Shown here: positions 5,812 to 5,866 of the stretch, in pieces
Position numbering within the stretch: position 1 is the first letter of the stretch
How the letters are laid out: each line of letters starts with the position of its first letter
Assembly: GCA_037439945.1 (NCBI GenBank)
Contig: JBBIVA010000162.1
Location: 1 to 5,866 of the forward strand
DNA length: 5,866 nt
From: CALEUX01 sp037439945
GTDB taxonomy: Bacteria > Bacteroidota > Bacteroidia > Bacteroidales > Marinilabiliaceae
Reading direction: 5' to 3'
Translations under genes and position numbers: made by a program
Notes under the pieces: generated by a model
The model's database searches: none
Told to the model about the DNA's origin: nothing
The model's input: only the letters and a program-made list of their open reading frames with translations

Positions 5812-5866
5812 TAAACCCGGATTAGTCATTAGAAAGGCAATGAACTAATTACTTAGCCGGGATTAA
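5812..5866 (+). repeat. Right copy of the inverted hairpin-forming repeat
   Basis: Bases 5812-5863 are the exact reverse complement of 1-52, and three more bases (5864-5866) remain before the edge. The copy folds into an imperfect hairpin. The arms 5812-5832 and 5845-5865 pair at 17 of 21 positions, with mismatches at 5815/5862, 5821/5856, 5823/5854 and 5827/5850. They enclose a 12-base loop, AAAGGCAATGAA. The GC-rich CCCGG/CCGGG block near the base of the stem stands out from the AT-rich surroundings. There is no T-run inside the visible part to make it a terminator. Both copies present the same sequence reading outward, so whatever element they belong to extends beyond both edges or ends at them. 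Confidence 0.9.

Noticed and set aside
1..5866. A composite transposon or integrative element bounded by the terminal inverted repeats
   Set aside because: There is no transposase, integrase or cargo-type gene; the contents are intact housekeeping genes. Contig breakage at a dispersed repeat explains the ends better.
5812..5866. Repeat as an integron attC site, a dif/Xer site or a CRISPR repeat
   Set aside because: The hairpin lacks the RYYYAAC/GTTRRRY core boxes of attC, does not resemble dif, and there is no array of spaced copies or cas gene.

Overview
The window is AT-rich chromosomal DNA, most likely from a member of the Bacteroidota (Bacteroidales/Marinilabiliales-like). Three things point there: LipA, LipB and RecJ sequences typical of that phylum; start regions that mostly lack a Shine-Dalgarno sequence; and upstream copies of the Bacteroidota -7 promoter element TAnnTTTG, several followed directly by CA. 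The assignment is inferred from reading the sequence, not from a search.

Layout, left to right. An outward-facing copy of a 52-base hairpin-forming repeat (1-52) is followed by an intrinsic terminator (58-91) that ends a minus-strand gene for an uncharacterised, mostly helical lipoprotein (115-945). A 106-base divergent promoter region (946-1051) separates it from a plus-strand EamA/DMT-family transporter (1052-1984). The transporter converges on recJ (minus strand, 1974-3683), and their 3' ends overlap by 11 bases. Between recJ and lipB lies a 207-base spacer holding a perfect TAnnTTTG box (3788-3795) and a terminator-like AGGAGG/CCTCCT hairpin with a T-run (3720-3740), both read on the minus strand. 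Then comes the lipA-lipB operon (minus strand, 5458 to 3891), in which the lipA stop and lipB start overlap as TAATG. A gene-free stretch of about 350 bases (5459-5811) follows, and the window closes with the second copy of the hairpin repeat in inverted orientation (5812-5866).

Functionally, LipB transfers octanoate from acyl carrier protein to lipoyl-dependent enzymes and LipA inserts the two sulfurs, so the pair forms the de novo lipoate pathway. RecJ is a housekeeping 5'-3' single-strand exonuclease for recombination and repair. The transporter substrate and the lipoprotein role cannot be read from the sequence.

I see no convincing new multi-gene system. The points most worth a second look are the perfect inverted copies of a hairpin repeat at the two window ends, and the promoter-plus-terminator arrangement in the recJ leader, which could be an attenuator or a small RNA.
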